A stretch of DNA of 34,519 nucleotides from Candidatus Peribacteria bacterium RIFCSPLOWO2_12_FULL_55_15 (GCA_001789045.1 MFYG01000009.1:1-34519), one strand, 5' to 3'. Positions 15,255-23,330 are shown, counted from the first letter of the stretch. Notes: generated from the letters alone by a model not told the origin. Program-made: numbers and translations.

Positions 15255-15479
15255 TCACCAGGAAGATTTGATTACGCCAGGAATTTCTCCGTTGCTTGCA
15301 AATTCCCGAAAACATATGCGGCATAATCCGAAAAATCGCATGTACCCGTGCCGACGCCCGCAGAGGTTACACCGATTGTACACTCGCGTTGGAAGCCTTG
15401 GCCTACTTCCAGCTGCCTTACTGCGAAGGAATGCCTCGAGATGTTGCCGTTGCCGATTGACGAGCGCGAGACGTGCCAT
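15255..15479 (-). CDS. rpsN: 30S ribosomal protein S14 (zinc form)
   Basis: Small-subunit protein S14 (uS14), 74 residues. Four Cys (CNLC and CRIC, around [12 protein letters not shown]) make the zinc ribbon, followed by [18 protein letters not shown]. Zinc-type S14 is usually about 61 residues; this one has a longer N-terminal part ([20 protein letters not shown]), so it looks intermediate between the short zinc form and the long zinc-free form. Confidence 0.94.
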   Translation of the reverse strand: MARLALVNRQRQHLEAFLRSKAAGSRPRLPTRVYNRCNLCGRRHGYMRFFGLCRICFREFASNGEIPGVIKSSW

Positions 15480-15482
15480 GGG

Positions 15483-16028
15483 TTAGCGGAAAGGGAAGCC
15501 TATCACACGGAGAAGAGCCTTCGCCATCAAATCATCCTTCGCCCTGATGCGGATTTGGATCTGCATCCCGAAAATCTGCCGAACATCGGGCGGAGGAGGA
15601 ACTTCAGGAAATACGGAATAATCACTCAAACCCACTGCGTAATTCCCTCGCCCATCGAAGCGTGGGAGAAGCCCGCGAAAATCACGAATGCGTGGAAACA
15701 CGAAACTCACGAGGCGATCGATGAACGCCTCCATGCGCCGACCGCGCAGTGTCACCATCACGCCAACTATCATGCCTTTACGAATTTTAAAATTCGCGAT
15801 GGACTTTCGCGATGGACAAAATGCCGGTTTCTGTCCCGTGATCTTCCCAAGAATACTGGCAATATGATCGACAATTTCCTTTCCCTCCATCGTACTACGA
15901 TTAATACCGACATTGACGATCACCTTTTCCAGTTGTGGAAGCTCATGCACATTCTCTATCCCCAGCTCTTTCTGGAGCGCACTCCCAATGGGACCCCGAA
16001 GCCGGTCATGGAGAGAAACGTATGCCAT
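15483..16028 (-). CDS. rplE: 50S ribosomal protein L5
   Basis: Large-subunit protein L5 (uL5), 181 residues, which binds 5S rRNA and touches the P-site tRNA. It contains QLEKVIVNVGINRSTMEGK, ITGQKPAFCPSRKSIANFKI, MIVGVMVTLRGRRMEAFIDR, and the C-terminal GRGNYAVGLSDYSVFPEV. Normal length, in the usual place after rplX. Confidence 0.96.
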   Translation of the reverse strand: MAYVSLHDRLRGPIGSALQKELGIENVHELPQLEKVIVNVGINRSTMEGKEIVDHIASILGKITGQKPAFCPSRKSIANFKIRKGMIVGVMVTLRGRRMEAFIDRLVSFVFPRIRDFRGLLPRFDGRGNYAVGLSDYSVFPEVPPPPDVRQIFGMQIQIRIRAKDDLMAKALLRVIGFPFR

Positions 16029-16033
16029 AGTTG

Positions 16034-16564
16034 CTAGCTACTTTCACGAGAACGTCGAACGCTTCCAACGGAACTTCGATCAATCTCCTCCTGACGATTG
16101 CGCCCTTCCTCCTGTCCATCAATTGCTTTGTCCCCTGTCCGGAATGCGCGCTTCCAGAATGGCTCGCGGACAGTGTTTTCTTTCTTCTTTATCACTTGTT
16201 CCTCTCCTATCGTCTGCTCCTTCTCTCGACGCTGTTTCTTCGGAGCATCTTTTCCTCGCTCGAGGGCAGAGCCACTTTTCTTTGCCACTCGCTGCTTTCC
16301 ATGCTCTCCGCACACTATCCCTATACGCGTCCGCTTCGCATTTTTCGGATCCACCATCATCGCATTACTCGCATGAATACTCGCTTCGTAGCGGACAATC
16401 TGTCCGGGGCGCTGCAGCGTCTTTTTCTGGTGACGGGTCCGCATATTCACCCCTTCCACCACAAGACGATTGATCGCGCGTAAGACATGGATCACCTTCC
16501 CTGTTTTCCCCTTCTCTTTGCCGGAAATAATGACGACATTGTCGCCAGTATGGAGCTTCATCAT
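16034..16564 (-). CDS. rplX: 50S ribosomal protein L24 with long charged C-terminal extension
   Basis: Large-subunit assembly protein L24 (uL24). The first 100 or so residues are a normal L24: KLHTGDNVVIISGKEKGKTG (KOW motif), VNMRTRHQKKTLQ, IHASNAMMVDPKNAKRTRIG and RVAKKSG. About 75 further residues follow (to residue 176), very rich in Lys, Arg, Glu and Gln and of low complexity. The extension is in frame, without internal stop, and ends just before rplE. Its leader is a 7-base tandem repeat. A second ATG follows the first immediately, so the first Met is uncertain. Confidence 0.92.
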   Translation of the reverse strand: MMKLHTGDNVVIISGKEKGKTGKVIHVLRAINRLVVEGVNMRTRHQKKTLQRPGQIVRYEASIHASNAMMVDPKNAKRTRIGIVCGEHGKQRVAKKSGSALERGKDAPKKQRREKEQTIGEEQVIKKKENTVREPFWKRAFRTGDKAIDGQEEGRNRQEEIDRSSVGSVRRSRESS

Positions 16565-16597
16565 AAGAAGTAAGAAGTAAGCAGTAAGAAGTAAGTA
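16565..16597 (-). repeat. Heptamer tandem repeat filling the rplN-rplX spacer
   Basis: The whole 33-base spacer is repeat. On the minus strand: ACTTACT, TCTTACT, GCTTACT, TCTTACT and a partial TCTT running into the rplX ATG. On the plus strand TAA occurs four times, seven bases apart. The rplN stop codon is directly upstream. Confidence 0.8.
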
Positions 16598-16966
16598 TCA
16601 AAGGACATCGGGGGCAAGGGAAAGAATTTTGAGATACCCCTTTGCGCGAAGCTCCCGCGCGACGGGACCAAAAACCCGCGTCCCCTTCGGAAGACCGTCC
16701 GGCTGAATGATGACACATGCATTGTCATCAAAGCGGATGCCACTACCATCTTTCCGTCGCGTAAGGGACTTCGTCCGTACAATCACCGCACGTTCGATGG
16801 TTTTTGCCTTCACTACGCCACGCGGCTCAGCCTTCTTCACTGTCACCACTATCACATCCCCCACATGCCCATACCGTCGGTGACTTCCACCAATCACCCG
16901 GATACACATCGCTTTTTTTGCGCCGGTATTATCCGCAACGTTGAGGTATGTCTGGAGCTGAATCAT
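16598..16966 (-). CDS. rplN: 50S ribosomal protein L14
   Basis: Large-subunit protein L14 (uL14), 122 residues, at the subunit interface. It begins [20 protein letters not shown], has [11 protein letters not shown] and [20 protein letters not shown], then [20 protein letters not shown] and [20 protein letters not shown]. The start overlaps the rpsQ stop by 4 bases. Length and order are normal. Confidence 0.97.
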   Translation of the reverse strand: MIQLQTYLNVADNTGAKKAMCIRVIGGSHRRYGHVGDVIVVTVKKAEPRGVVKAKTIERAVIVRTKSLTRRKDGSGIRFDDNACVIIQPDGLPKGTRVFGPVARELRAKGYLKILSLAPDVL

Positions 16967-17271
16967 AGGTTCAGTGGAACCGAGGGGTGCATTGCATCCT
17001 GAAGACCCGCCTCCTCTACAATCTCACCAACGCGTTCAGCACGTACAAGAACCTCACTCACCTTGAATCGTTTGCGCTTACTTAAGGGGCGGCACTCCAT
17101 AATACTCACTTCATCCCCAACACCGAGCTCCAGACCGTTTGGATCCGCGAGGAATTTCGTGCTCACACGGAAGGATTTTCGATACAGAGAATGCGGCTTG
17201 CGCCGGTGGACGGTCACCGTCACGGTTCCCGTCATCTTGGCCGATGTAATGATTCCGCGCTTTTGAAGCAT
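16963..17271 (-). CDS. rpsQ: 30S ribosomal protein S17
   Basis: Small-subunit protein S17 (uS17), 102 residues. It has the OB-fold features [58 protein letters not shown] and KVSEVL. About 15 residues follow the usual end. Only 17 bases separate it from rplP, so rpmC (L29), which normally lies between L16 and S17, is not here. Confidence 0.95.
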   Translation of the reverse strand: MLQKRGIITSAKMTGTVTVTVHRRKPHSLYRKSFRVSTKFLADPNGLELGVGDEVSIMECRPLSKRKRFKVSEVLVRAERVGEIVEEAGLQDAMHPSVPLNL

Positions 17272-17288
17272 AGAGTGTGCGGGGCACT

Positions 17289-17735
17289 TTACGTGACGGA
17301 CTCTGGCCGAGCAAGCGTCGACGAGCGTCGAACGACAATCTTCGTTTGGAGCGGGAGTTTATGACCGGCGAGCCGCAACGCCTCGCGCGCAGTTCCCTCC
17401 ACCACCCCATCCATTTCAAAGAGAACAGTACCGCGCTGGATATTCGCACAGTAGTACTCCGGGGTACCCTTTCCCTGGCCCATCGGCACCTCTGCAGCCT
17501 TGCGCGTCACCGGTGTATGGGGAAAAATACGAATCCAAATCTTCCCTCCACGTTGGATCTTATGAGTAATGGCCTTCCTGGCAGCCTCGATTTGCCGAGC
17601 CGTCACTTCGCCACCACTCACTGCCTTGAGACCGAAGGTCCCAAAGGAGAGTTGCGCTCCTCTCTGTGCCTTCCCTCGGCACGCACTGCGGAGACGGTGT
17701 TGCTTCCGGCGGCGAATCTTCTTCGGTTCAAGCAT
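17289..17735 (-). CDS. rplP: 50S ribosomal protein L16
   Basis: Large-subunit protein L16 (uL16), 148 residues, near the A-site tRNA. Family segments: [74 protein letters not shown] and [20 protein letters not shown]. It overlaps the end of rpsC by 8 bases. rpmC would be expected next but is absent. Confidence 0.96.
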   Translation of the reverse strand: MLEPKKIRRRKQHRLRSACRGKAQRGAQLSFGTFGLKAVSGGEVTARQIEAARKAITHKIQRGGKIWIRIFPHTPVTRKAAEVPMGQGKGTPEYYCANIQRGTVLFEMDGVVEGTAREALRLAGHKLPLQTKIVVRRSSTLARPESVT

Positions 17736-18396
17736 GGGATGGGAGAGACGATGTATGTAAATGGCGAATATTCTTGAAGACCATTCCCTTGTGGATCCAT
17801 ACCTGTACCCCGATCGTCCCGAATTTCGTCACTGCGTGGCGCCGCGCGAATTGCACGTTCGCGCGGAGGGTCTGGAGAGGGACATTTCCCTCCTTAAAAA
17901 GATCGGATCGAGCAATCTCTGCGCCATTCAGGCGCCCTGAGACCAACACCTTCACACCGACTGCTCCCGCCTGCATCGCCTTCTCCAGCGCCATTTTCAC
18001 CGCCCGCCTATAGGGCATCCGGCGCGCGATTTGCCCCTGGATCGTCTCGGCCACCACTTCGGCGTCTGCATCGGGATTCCGGACTTCCTGAATTTCCACA
18101 GCGAATATTCCACCGAATTCCTTCTCGAGTATATGACGCAACTCCTCAATCGCCGCACCTTGTTTCCCAATAATCACTCCTGGCTTACTCGTATGTATGA
18201 TGACGGAGACTTTCTTCGTCCGTTCAATTTCGATCAGACTCACTCCCGCTTCCTTCAACCTCTTTTGGAGAAAGCGCCTGATACAAAGATCATCGAGAAG
18301 CAGTTTACGGTATCGTGCCTTTCCGGCAAACCACATGCTCGGCCACGTCCGGGTAAAGCCGATACGGAAGCCGTTGGGATTAACTTTCTGACCCAT
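17728..18396 (-). CDS. rpsC: 30S ribosomal protein S3
   Basis: Small-subunit protein S3 (uS3), 222 residues, at the mRNA entry channel. It begins [18 protein letters not shown]; the KH domain has [20 protein letters not shown] with the GxxG loop; the C-terminal domain has [40 protein letters not shown] and [14 protein letters not shown]. Its leader carries five heptamer units. Overlap with rplP suggests coupling. Confidence 0.96.
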   Translation of the reverse strand: MGQKVNPNGFRIGFTRTWPSMWFAGKARYRKLLLDDLCIRRFLQKRLKEAGVSLIEIERTKKVSVIIHTSKPGVIIGKQGAAIEELRHILEKEFGGIFAVEIQEVRNPDADAEVVAETIQGQIARRMPYRRAVKMALEKAMQAGAVGVKVLVSGRLNGAEIARSDLFKEGNVPLQTLRANVQFARRHAVTKFGTIGVQVWIHKGMVFKNIRHLHTSSLPSHA

Positions 18397-18405
18397 AGGG
18401 AACGT

Positions 18406-18440
18406 GGAATTGGGAATTAAGAATTAGGAATTAAGAATTG
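18406..18440 (-). repeat. Heptamer tandem repeat in the rpsC leader
   Basis: Five units on the minus strand: CAATTCT, TAATTCC, TAATTCT, TAATTCC, CAATTCC, then nine bases and the rpsC ATG. The first TAA is the rplV stop codon; the three TAA are seven bases apart. The unit matches the one before rplF. Confidence 0.8.
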
Positions 18441-18763
18441 CGGACACCGAGTGTCACTGAAATGTGGCTCAGGAATTTTCGTATGGGTCGCACGCGTCCG
18501 CGCGCCATCGGTACCCCCCTCCGGAGCGAACTGCCCTGGTTGACGACCACCTCCTTCACTATGAGGACCTGCGGATCTTGCCGGTCGTTGTGCGCCGCAT
18601 TCGCGACGGCGGACGCGAGGAGATCCTCAAAAAGACGCGCCGCTTTCTTGTGAGTTCGGGAAAGGAAATCCTGCGCCTCTGACACAGACATACCGCGTAC
18701 AATCCGCGCGATGATGTTCGCTTTTTTTGGGGCAATGCGGGCGGAGCGGAGGAGGGCTTTCAT
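18431..18763 (-). CDS. rplV: 50S ribosomal protein L22
   Basis: Large-subunit protein L22 (uL22), 110 residues, lining the exit tunnel. It begins [20 protein letters not shown], has the [15 protein letters not shown] helix and the tunnel-loop end [21 protein letters not shown] chose ATG 18763, whose first bases overlap the rpsS stop (ATGA); the longer frame to 18880 lies inside rpsS. The last codons (RNS-stop) are already part of the heptamer repeat. Confidence 0.95.
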   Translation of the reverse strand: MKALLRSARIAPKKANIIARIVRGMSVSEAQDFLSRTHKKAARLFEDLLASAVANAAHNDRQDPQVLIVKEVVVNQGSSLRRGVPMARGRVRPIRKFLSHISVTLGVRNS

Positions 18764-19104
18764 TTTGTAGGCTTGGAAGAAGTAGGAGCAGTGGTGATAG
18801 TGGAAGGCCCTGCGGCGGCTGCTCCTGCCGTTTGTGATGCCGCCAGCTTCCCACCATGCCCCTTCCACTTTGTCGTCCATGAGAACTCTCCGAGCTTGTG
18901 TCCCACCATCTGCTCCGTGACATATACCGGAATAAAGTCTTTCCCGTTATGAACCGCAAAGGTGAATCCGACAAATTCCGGTGGAATATCACTATCGCGA
19001 GACCACGTCTTCACGACCTTCTTCTCCCCTGCATTCACCATCTTCATGATTTTCTTCATGAGCTTGGGATCAACGTAGGGGCCTTTCTTGAGGGATCTGG
19101 ACAT
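18760..19104 (-). CDS. rpsS: 30S ribosomal protein S19
   Basis: Small-subunit head protein S19 (uS19). It has [60 protein letters not shown] and [16 protein letters not shown] tail of about 25 residues rich in Ala, Thr and Ser follows the normal end. ATG 19104 gives the family N-terminus; the frame open to 19224 runs into rplB. It overlaps rplV by 4 bases. Confidence 0.95.
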   Translation of the reverse strand: MSRSLKKGPYVDPKLMKKIMKMVNAGEKKVVKTWSRDSDIPPEFVGFTFAVHNGKDFIPVYVTEQMVGHKLGEFSWTTKWKGHGGKLAASQTAGAAAAGPSTITTAPTSSKPTK

Positions 19105-19124
19105 ATCAGCTTTGGGTAATCCTA

Positions 19125-19973
19125 TTACTTCTTCCGGGATTTCTTGAGACGGCGGCGGATGATGAATGCATTGGAGAACCGCTTCTTCTTCCGTGTTTTT
19201 ACTCCAAGTGCGGGTTTTCCCCAAGGGGTCTTCGGACCGGGAAGCCCGATGGGACTATGTCCTTCTCCTCCCCCGTGGGGGTGATCGACGGCATTCATGG
19301 ATTTCCCAAGGACTTCTGGCCTGCGACCGAGCCAACGGGAACGCCCCGCCTTTCCAATGCGCACGAGATTGTGTTCGGCATTACTGAGCGTACCGATGCT
19401 CGCCATACACTCCCGACGAACTTTGCGCACCTCTGCGCTCGGAAGTTGGAGGAGGGCATACTCCCCATCAAATCCAAGGAGCGTCGCTGTCGTCCCCGCT
19501 GACCGGACAATTTGGCCACCACGCCCGATCTGCAGCTCGATATTATATACCTTATACCCCACAGGAATGTTGCAGAGTTGCATCCTATTACCAACCTTCA
19601 CTTTCGTCTGTTTGGCACTGACAATGGTATCGCCAAGACGCAGACCCTCCGCCGCAAGGAGATAACGCTTTTGTCCATCGCTGTACTGCACAAGGAGAAT
19701 ACGCGCAGAACGATTGGGATCGTACTCTATGGCAATAATTTTCCCTGGAATACCATCGCGCCCATGCTGGCAAAAATCCACGAGACGCTCAAGACGCTTA
19801 TGCCCTCCGCCGCGATGACGGATGGATATTCGCCCGGCACTATCCCGTCCGGATAGCCGCTTCTTTCCATGAACAAGGGACTTTTCGGGTTCCTTCTTTG
19901 TCAACTGCGTAAAATCTGCGCCGGACATCTTCCGTCGCCCGGGACTCGTTGGTTTGTAGGTGCGCAGAGGCAT
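19125..19973 (-). CDS. rplB: 50S ribosomal protein L2
   Basis: Large-subunit protein L2 (uL2), 282 residues, needed for subunit joining and close to the peptidyl transferase centre. It begins [18 protein letters not shown], has [36 protein letters not shown], and the C-terminal signature [20 protein letters not shown] with the key His. Length and position are normal. Confidence 0.97.
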   Translation of the reverse strand: MPLRTYKPTSPGRRKMSGADFTQLTKKEPEKSLVHGKKRLSGRDSAGRISIRHRGGGHKRLERLVDFCQHGRDGIPGKIIAIEYDPNRSARILLVQYSDGQKRYLLAAEGLRLGDTIVSAKQTKVKVGNRMQLCNIPVGYKVYNIELQIGRGGQIVRSAGTTATLLGFDGEYALLQLPSAEVRKVRRECMASIGTLSNAEHNLVRIGKAGRSRWLGRRPEVLGKSMNAVDHPHGGGEGHSPIGLPGPKTPWGKPALGVKTRKKKRFSNAFIIRRRLKKSRKK

Positions 19974-19991
19974 GGGAGCAGAGTGTATGCG

Positions 19992-20291
19992 TTAGTTGGT
20001 CCGGAAGGAAGCGAGATCGAGGGCACGGCTCCCTTCCCGAAGCGTCACGATGGCCTTCCGCCACCGGTGACGCTTCTCCATGACCCGACCCGATCCAAGG
20101 AGGCGACGTTTTGGCCGAACGAAGAAAACACGGACGCGCTCGACATCGACGCCGTAGAGCTTCTTCAGCGCCTGCCGCACCTCGATCTTCGTGGCTACAG
20201 ACGCGATGCGTAGCGTATACGTCCGCGCCGCCTTCAGCCGCTCCGATTTCTCGGTGAGTACGGAGCCGACGATGACGTTTGCGATATCCAT
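19992..20291 (-). CDS. rplW: 50S ribosomal protein L23
   Basis: Large-subunit protein L23 (uL23), 99 residues, docking site at the tunnel exit for trigger factor and SRP. Seen are VIVGSVLTEKSERLKAARTY, TKIEVRQALKKLYGVDVERV and FFVRPKRRL. ATG 20291 lies one base after the rplD stop (20293-20295); a TTG at 20303 in the same frame is less likely. About 15 residues extend the usual C-terminus. Confidence 0.94.
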   Translation of the reverse strand: MDIANVIVGSVLTEKSERLKAARTYTLRIASVATKIEVRQALKKLYGVDVERVRVFFVRPKRRLLGSGRVMEKRHRWRKAIVTLREGSRALDLASFRTN

Positions 20292-20292
20292 A

Positions 20293-20922
20293 TCATTTTC
20301 CAAAAACTTCTTCCGCCTTCTTTAGTGCATCAACGAGAAAAACGATGTGGTACGAACGCAGAATATCCTCCGGATTGAGGTATGGAGCCGAAATCACCTT
20401 CAGTCTTGGAACATTACGACTACTCAGGGTTAACCCACGATGCTTCTCTGCCATGACGAAGAGGATCGGACGGCCGATGTTCACAGGTAGTTTCGCGAGA
20501 AACTGGACGAAATCTTTCGTTTTGATGCAATCGGGATATTCCTGCAAACCAAAAATGAGGCCACGCTTCGCCTGGAATGACAGACAGGAAAAGAGCGCCG
20601 CACGTCGCATCTTCTTCGGCATGTCGCGCGCGGGATTCCGCGTGTTCCTGGGACCGAATGCCTTCCCCCCTCCGCGCAGAAGTGGCGAGCGAATCGAACC
20701 GCGGCGGGCGCGCCCCGTGTGCTTTTGTGCATAGAGCTTCCGCGTCGACCCACGTACCTCCCCCCGTGTTTTCACATGGGCGACTGGTTGTCGCCTGTTC
20801 GCCTGCTGCCGGAGCAACGCCTGATGCATGAGGCTTCTCTGGACCGGTGCCTCGAAGAGCGTCGCAGGGAGTTCTACGGTCCCAACTTTTTCGCCGGTAG
20901 AGGAATAGAGTGGGGCTTCCAT
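20293..20922 (-). CDS. rplD: 50S ribosomal protein L4
   Basis: Large-subunit protein L4 (uL4), 209 residues, whose loop lines the exit tunnel. The N-terminus MEAPLYSSTGEKVGTVELP and the loop RGEVRGSTRKLYAQKHTGRA with GSIRSPLLRGGGKAFGP identify it. The frame is open to 20970, but the extra codons come from a REP-like repeat in the rplC-rplD spacer, so ATG 20922 is preferred. The C-terminal half carries the usual alpha/beta domain (KDFVQFLAKL, SYHIVFLVDALKKAEEVFG). Confidence 0.94.
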   Translation of the reverse strand: MEAPLYSSTGEKVGTVELPATLFEAPVQRSLMHQALLRQQANRRQPVAHVKTRGEVRGSTRKLYAQKHTGRARRGSIRSPLLRGGGKAFGPRNTRNPARDMPKKMRRAALFSCLSFQAKRGLIFGLQEYPDCIKTKDFVQFLAKLPVNIGRPILFVMAEKHRGLTLSSRNVPRLKVISAPYLNPEDILRSYHIVFLVDALKKAEEVFGK

Positions 20923-20939
20923 AGATTGAGGAATACTGC

Positions 20940-21006
20940 GTGTCATGGTGAGCGTAGACGAACCATACACGCGATGTCGACCCTTCGACTACGCTCAGGG
21001 TGACAC
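20940..21006. repeat. REP-like double palindrome in the rplC-rplD spacer
   Basis: Outer arms GTGTCA/TGACAC and inner arms TGAGCGTAG/CTACGCTCA form an imperfect stem over about 67 bases. Its left half resembles the repeat inside lysS (24309-24338); its right half shares a 15-base identical core, TTCGACTACGCTCAG, with the repeat inside rluB (33723-33752). It looks like a pair of inverted REP units. Confidence 0.8.
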
Positions 21007-21016
21007 ATTTTTATGG

Positions 21017-21637
21017 TCAAGGTGATACCGCTTTGGTGGCGGCTTCGATGGTGAGGAAGACGTAGGATCCATTGGGGCCGGGAACAGGCCCCTTCACACC
21101 GATGATCTTCTGCTCAATATTGCGGATGAGCATGGGCCGGTTCCGGATAGTCACCTGATCCTTCCCCATCTGCCCCGCCATGTGATGACCCCGGAATATC
21201 CGCCCCGGCTGCGTGCGCATCCCGATGGATCCCGGCTCACGCTTCATGTGGGAGCCGTGGGACGCCGGCCCTCCCGCGAAGTGGTAGCGTTTCATGACAC
21301 CTTGGAATCCCTTCCCCTTGGATACCCCAGTAATCGTGAGCATGGCGCCATCAGGAAGAACCTCGATATTCACGATCTTTCCCTTTTCCATGCCATCCAT
21401 GGACTCTATCTGCCATTCTTTCTGCTTCTGGTACCGCGTGTGTTCGTTACCTTTCCGCGTCTTCCATATTTCCGGCCCCACCCCTAATACCACTGCATCA
21501 TAACCATCTTTCTCCTTCGTCTTCGTGCGAACAACAGTATGATCAGGGATTGCCAAGTACGTCACTGCCATCGCCTCTCCACCTTCCGTGAAGATGCGGG
21601 ACATGCCGACTTTTTTGGCAATGAGACCGAGAGGCAT
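21017..21637 (-). CDS. rplC: 50S ribosomal protein L3
   Basis: Large-subunit assembly protein L3 (uL3), 206 residues. It begins PLGLIAKKVGMSRIFTEGGE and has ITGVSKGKGFQGVMKRYHFA, GGPASHGSHMKREPGSIGMR and GRIFRGHHMAGQMGKDQVTI. It is the first gene of this operon copy: rpsJ (S10), usually just upstream, is absent. A good promoter lies directly before it, leaving a leader of only a few bases. Confidence 0.96.
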   Translation of the reverse strand: MPLGLIAKKVGMSRIFTEGGEAMAVTYLAIPDHTVVRTKTKEKDGYDAVVLGVGPEIWKTRKGNEHTRYQKQKEWQIESMDGMEKGKIVNIEVLPDGAMLTITGVSKGKGFQGVMKRYHFAGGPASHGSHMKREPGSIGMRTQPGRIFRGHHMAGQMGKDQVTIRNRPMLIRNIEQKIIGVKGPVPGPNGSYVFLTIEAATKAVSP

Positions 21638-21648
21638 ACTGTGGCGGG

Positions 21649-21677
21649 AGTGTAGGGAACCGCCAACAGACGGTCAA
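21649..21677 (-). promoter_or_regulatory. Promoter of the L3-led ribosomal operon
   Basis: TTGACC (21672-21677) and TACACT (21649-21654) are 17 bases apart on the minus strand. Eleven bases separate the -10 from the rplC ATG, so the leader would be about four to five bases, with no room for a ribosome-binding site. Confidence 0.65.
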
Positions 21678-21695
21678 TGATTTCCCCATACGAAA

Positions 21696-21722
21696 GCCCC
21701 CTGACCGCATCGGTCAGGGGGC
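21696..21722 (-). terminator. Strong hairpin after the SPFH-like relic
   Basis: A perfect 12-base stem (21696-21707 with 21711-21722, GCCCCCTGACCG and complement) with a 3-base loop stands 12 bases beyond the stop of the 21735-22034 reading frame and just upstream of the rplC promoter. The T run on the minus strand is only three bases, so it may insulate more by structure than by classical termination. Confidence 0.6.
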
Positions 21723-21734
21723 ATAGGGCACAGG

Positions 21735-22034
21735 TTACTTCTTCTCCTCTCTCTTGGAAGGGGCGACATCGAATGTGCCGACGAGTGGGACCCCCATGTT
21801 ACCCACCGGAATGTAGACCGTGGTGTGGTTCGTGGAGCCAACCATCGCCCTCTGGGCTTCGATTGCCTCGTGCTGGAGGTAGAGGGGCGTCAGCTTCTGC
21901 TGGACGATCTCCATCGCTTTCGCAATGCCATCTGCCAGGTATACGGGTTATTGGACGCAGTACCAGAGGAGTCCCCATAGAACAAGGAGAGCCACCACGG
22001 CAGTCCCCACTTCAAAACCAATACGACGAAACAT
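21735..22034 (-). pseudogene. SPFH/prohibitin-like gene relic with an in-frame stop
   Basis: An ideal ribosome-binding site (AAGGAGG, six bases before ATG 22034) starts a 28-residue peptide with one membrane helix (GFEVGTAVVALLVLWGLLWY). A TAA at 21948-21950 stops it. The same frame then continues for 70 codons to 21735, with MEIVQQKLTPLYLQHEAIEA and TVYIPVGNMGVPLVGTFDV, which resembles the C-terminal end of prohibitin/SPFH-type membrane proteins. The SPFH domain that should lie between (roughly 200 residues) is missing. So either an internal deletion plus a nonsense codon left this relic, or it is a small two-part membrane protein. The family link is from memory of the C-terminal motif only. 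Confidence 0.55.
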
Positions 22035-22065
22035 CGTCGTCCTCCTTCAAAGAACCTGTGTTGAG

Positions 22066-22095
22066 AAAAAACATCCCACTCCACCCGTGGAGTGG
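22066..22095 (-). terminator. Terminator after the DUF2384-type gene
   Basis: Arms CCACTCCAC (22076-22084) and GTGGAGTGG (22087-22095) are followed on the minus strand by six T (22066-22071). It ends the 22127-22696 gene and separates it from the SPFH-like relic. Confidence 0.8.
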
Positions 22096-22126
22096 TTTAT
22101 TACATTAATGTTTCTTTGTGTTTCTG

Positions 22127-22696
22127 TCAACTGCCAAATCCGTTCCGCATTTGCCCAATGAGGTCACGCACGTGCTCCCCCTGTCCACCATCGATCACCT
22201 GTATCGGACTCGCGCCACCGAGGAACGGATGCGGCGTCTGGAGCCACTTATCTATGTACCGCGGCTTGATGACCGCGGCGAGCGACGGCCGTAGTTCCTC
22301 GATGAACGCGATGGTCAGCGGGTGCCACTGCTGCGGGTCAACGGGCCGATGCTCCGGCGGGCTGTTGTACACCGCGAAGTACGAACAACTGCCGGCATCG
22401 AGAGCGCCGGCATCGATAATGGACCGGAGTTCCTCCCGGAGCTCCTGCAGGTACCATGCGACCTCCGACCGCACGGCACTCTCCGGCATCTCCTCCCGCA
22501 CGAACGCGAGGATACCCGTGAGGTCCGCCTGGTGATCGAGGAAAAACTGCGTGCGCTCCTCGCGGATATCCCATGCAATAAGCGCGGTGCGGAGCCTTGC
22601 AAGCACCTCCCACACATCCTTCCCCAGCCGTGCCTCGAGAATCTCCGGATGGACCTCGGATGTGCGGATGGTATGGATAAACATGCCGCGCGCCAT
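22127..22696 (-). CDS. Protein with DUF2384-like (MbcA/ParS/Xre toxin-binding) C-terminus
   Basis: About 189 residues. The C-terminal 40 residues, with RYIDKWLQTPHPFLGGASPI followed by QVIDGGQGEHVRDLI, match the pattern of DUF2384, the toxin-binding domain of Xre/MbcA/ParS antitoxins (WLxTPxPxLGGxxP, then a Gly-rich turn). The first 140 residues are helical and charged (EILEARLGKDVWEVLARLRT, YLQELREELRSIIDAG) and I do not recognise them. No RES-type toxin gene adjoins, so an antitoxin role is unproven. The frame is open to ATG 22780, but that stretch is AT-rich and overlaps the divergent promoter, so I prefer ATG 22696. Terminated at 22066-22095. Confidence 0.6.
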   Translation of the reverse strand: MARGMFIHTIRTSEVHPEILEARLGKDVWEVLARLRTALIAWDIREERTQFFLDHQADLTGILAFVREEMPESAVRSEVAWYLQELREELRSIIDAGALDAGSCSYFAVYNSPPEHRPVDPQQWHPLTIAFIEELRPSLAAVIKPRYIDKWLQTPHPFLGGASPIQVIDGGQGEHVRDLIGQMRNGFGS

Positions 22697-22752
22697 GTAA
22701 TGGATACTATACACCCCTGCAAGCCCACGGGACGTGTATGTCACATTTTGCC

Positions 22753-22807
22753 TTGCAAAAGCCAAAAATCTTGTTACCATCCTCTCCTCCCCTGCGACGG
22801 TCGCAGG
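22753..22807 (+). promoter_or_regulatory. Promoter and palindrome before the small membrane protein gene
   Basis: TTGCAA (22753-22758) and TACCAT (22775-22780) are 16 bases apart. Downstream, CCTGCGAC-G-GTCGCAGG (22791-22807) is a perfect 17-base palindrome in the leader of the 22850 gene, a possible operator or RNA hairpin. Confidence 0.45.
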
Positions 22808-22849
22808 ACAGGGGAATTGTTCTTTGGAATAGCAGGAAAGGAAAAGGTT

Positions 22850-23284
22850 ATGTACAAGAGTGGAAGCGATCGCCTCGTGTACGCCTGGAGTCTGCTGCTA
22901 TTGATTTTCCTTGCGGCAGTGGGACTGGTCATCTGGTGGGGCGTGAAACCTTTTTCCCCCCAAACCATCGATGAGCAATCCGTTCGACACGATGAACGAT
23001 TTGTCAGCGACACGCGCTTGCTGGCCAAAAAAGAGTTCGGTGGCGCAGTCTACGATCTGTATCCCGCGATCGGCGGTGGCGGCAGTGGCGGTGGAGGCGT
23101 CTTCATGAAAGATAGCGGTAAGTGTCTCGGTCTCCTCAGCTATGAAGCCCCCGGCGTCACTCTCGCCGTCCCCACGTCAGCCATCCGGCAGTGGACAAAG
23201 GAGAAGTGCGTCGCCTGGGCGATTGACCACACGATCCCCATGCCGTCCGATGAGGAGCTGAAGAAACTCCTGATCGAGGATTGA
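22850..23284 (+). CDS. Small single-pass membrane protein, unknown function
   Basis: 144 residues. The N-terminus has one membrane helix (LVYAWSLLLLIFLAAVGLVI) after a short basic cytoplasmic end. The rest should be outside: a Gly-rich stretch (AIGGGGSGGGGVF), KDSGKCLGLLSYEAPGVTLA and an acidic tail. Two Cys (GKCLG and EKCVAW) could pair. A purine-rich AGGAAAGG lies upstream of the ATG. The gene is alone, between a palindromic leader and a strong terminator. I do not recognise a family. Confidence 0.7.
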   Translation: MYKSGSDRLVYAWSLLLLIFLAAVGLVIWWGVKPFSPQTIDEQSVRHDERFVSDTRLLAKKEFGGAVYDLYPAIGGGGSGGGGVFMKDSGKCLGLLSYEAPGVTLAVPTSAIRQWTKEKCVAWAIDHTIPMPSDEELKKLLIED

Positions 23285-23302
23285 TCAATGCTATTCCGTC
23301 CA

Positions 23303-23326
23303 CCCCCAGCTTCGGCTGGGGGTTTT
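23303..23326 (+). terminator. Rho-independent terminator with TTCG loop
   Basis: CCCCCAGC-TTCG-GCTGGGGG followed by TTTT. The UUCG tetraloop makes it very stable. It ends the small membrane protein gene and also lies just beyond the stop of the convergent coiled-coil gene. Confidence 0.92.
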
Positions 23327-23330
23327 GCAT

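Noticed and set aside
12859-18440. CRISPR-like arrays
   Set aside because: The tandem units are 7 bases with no spacers; no cas genes are present.
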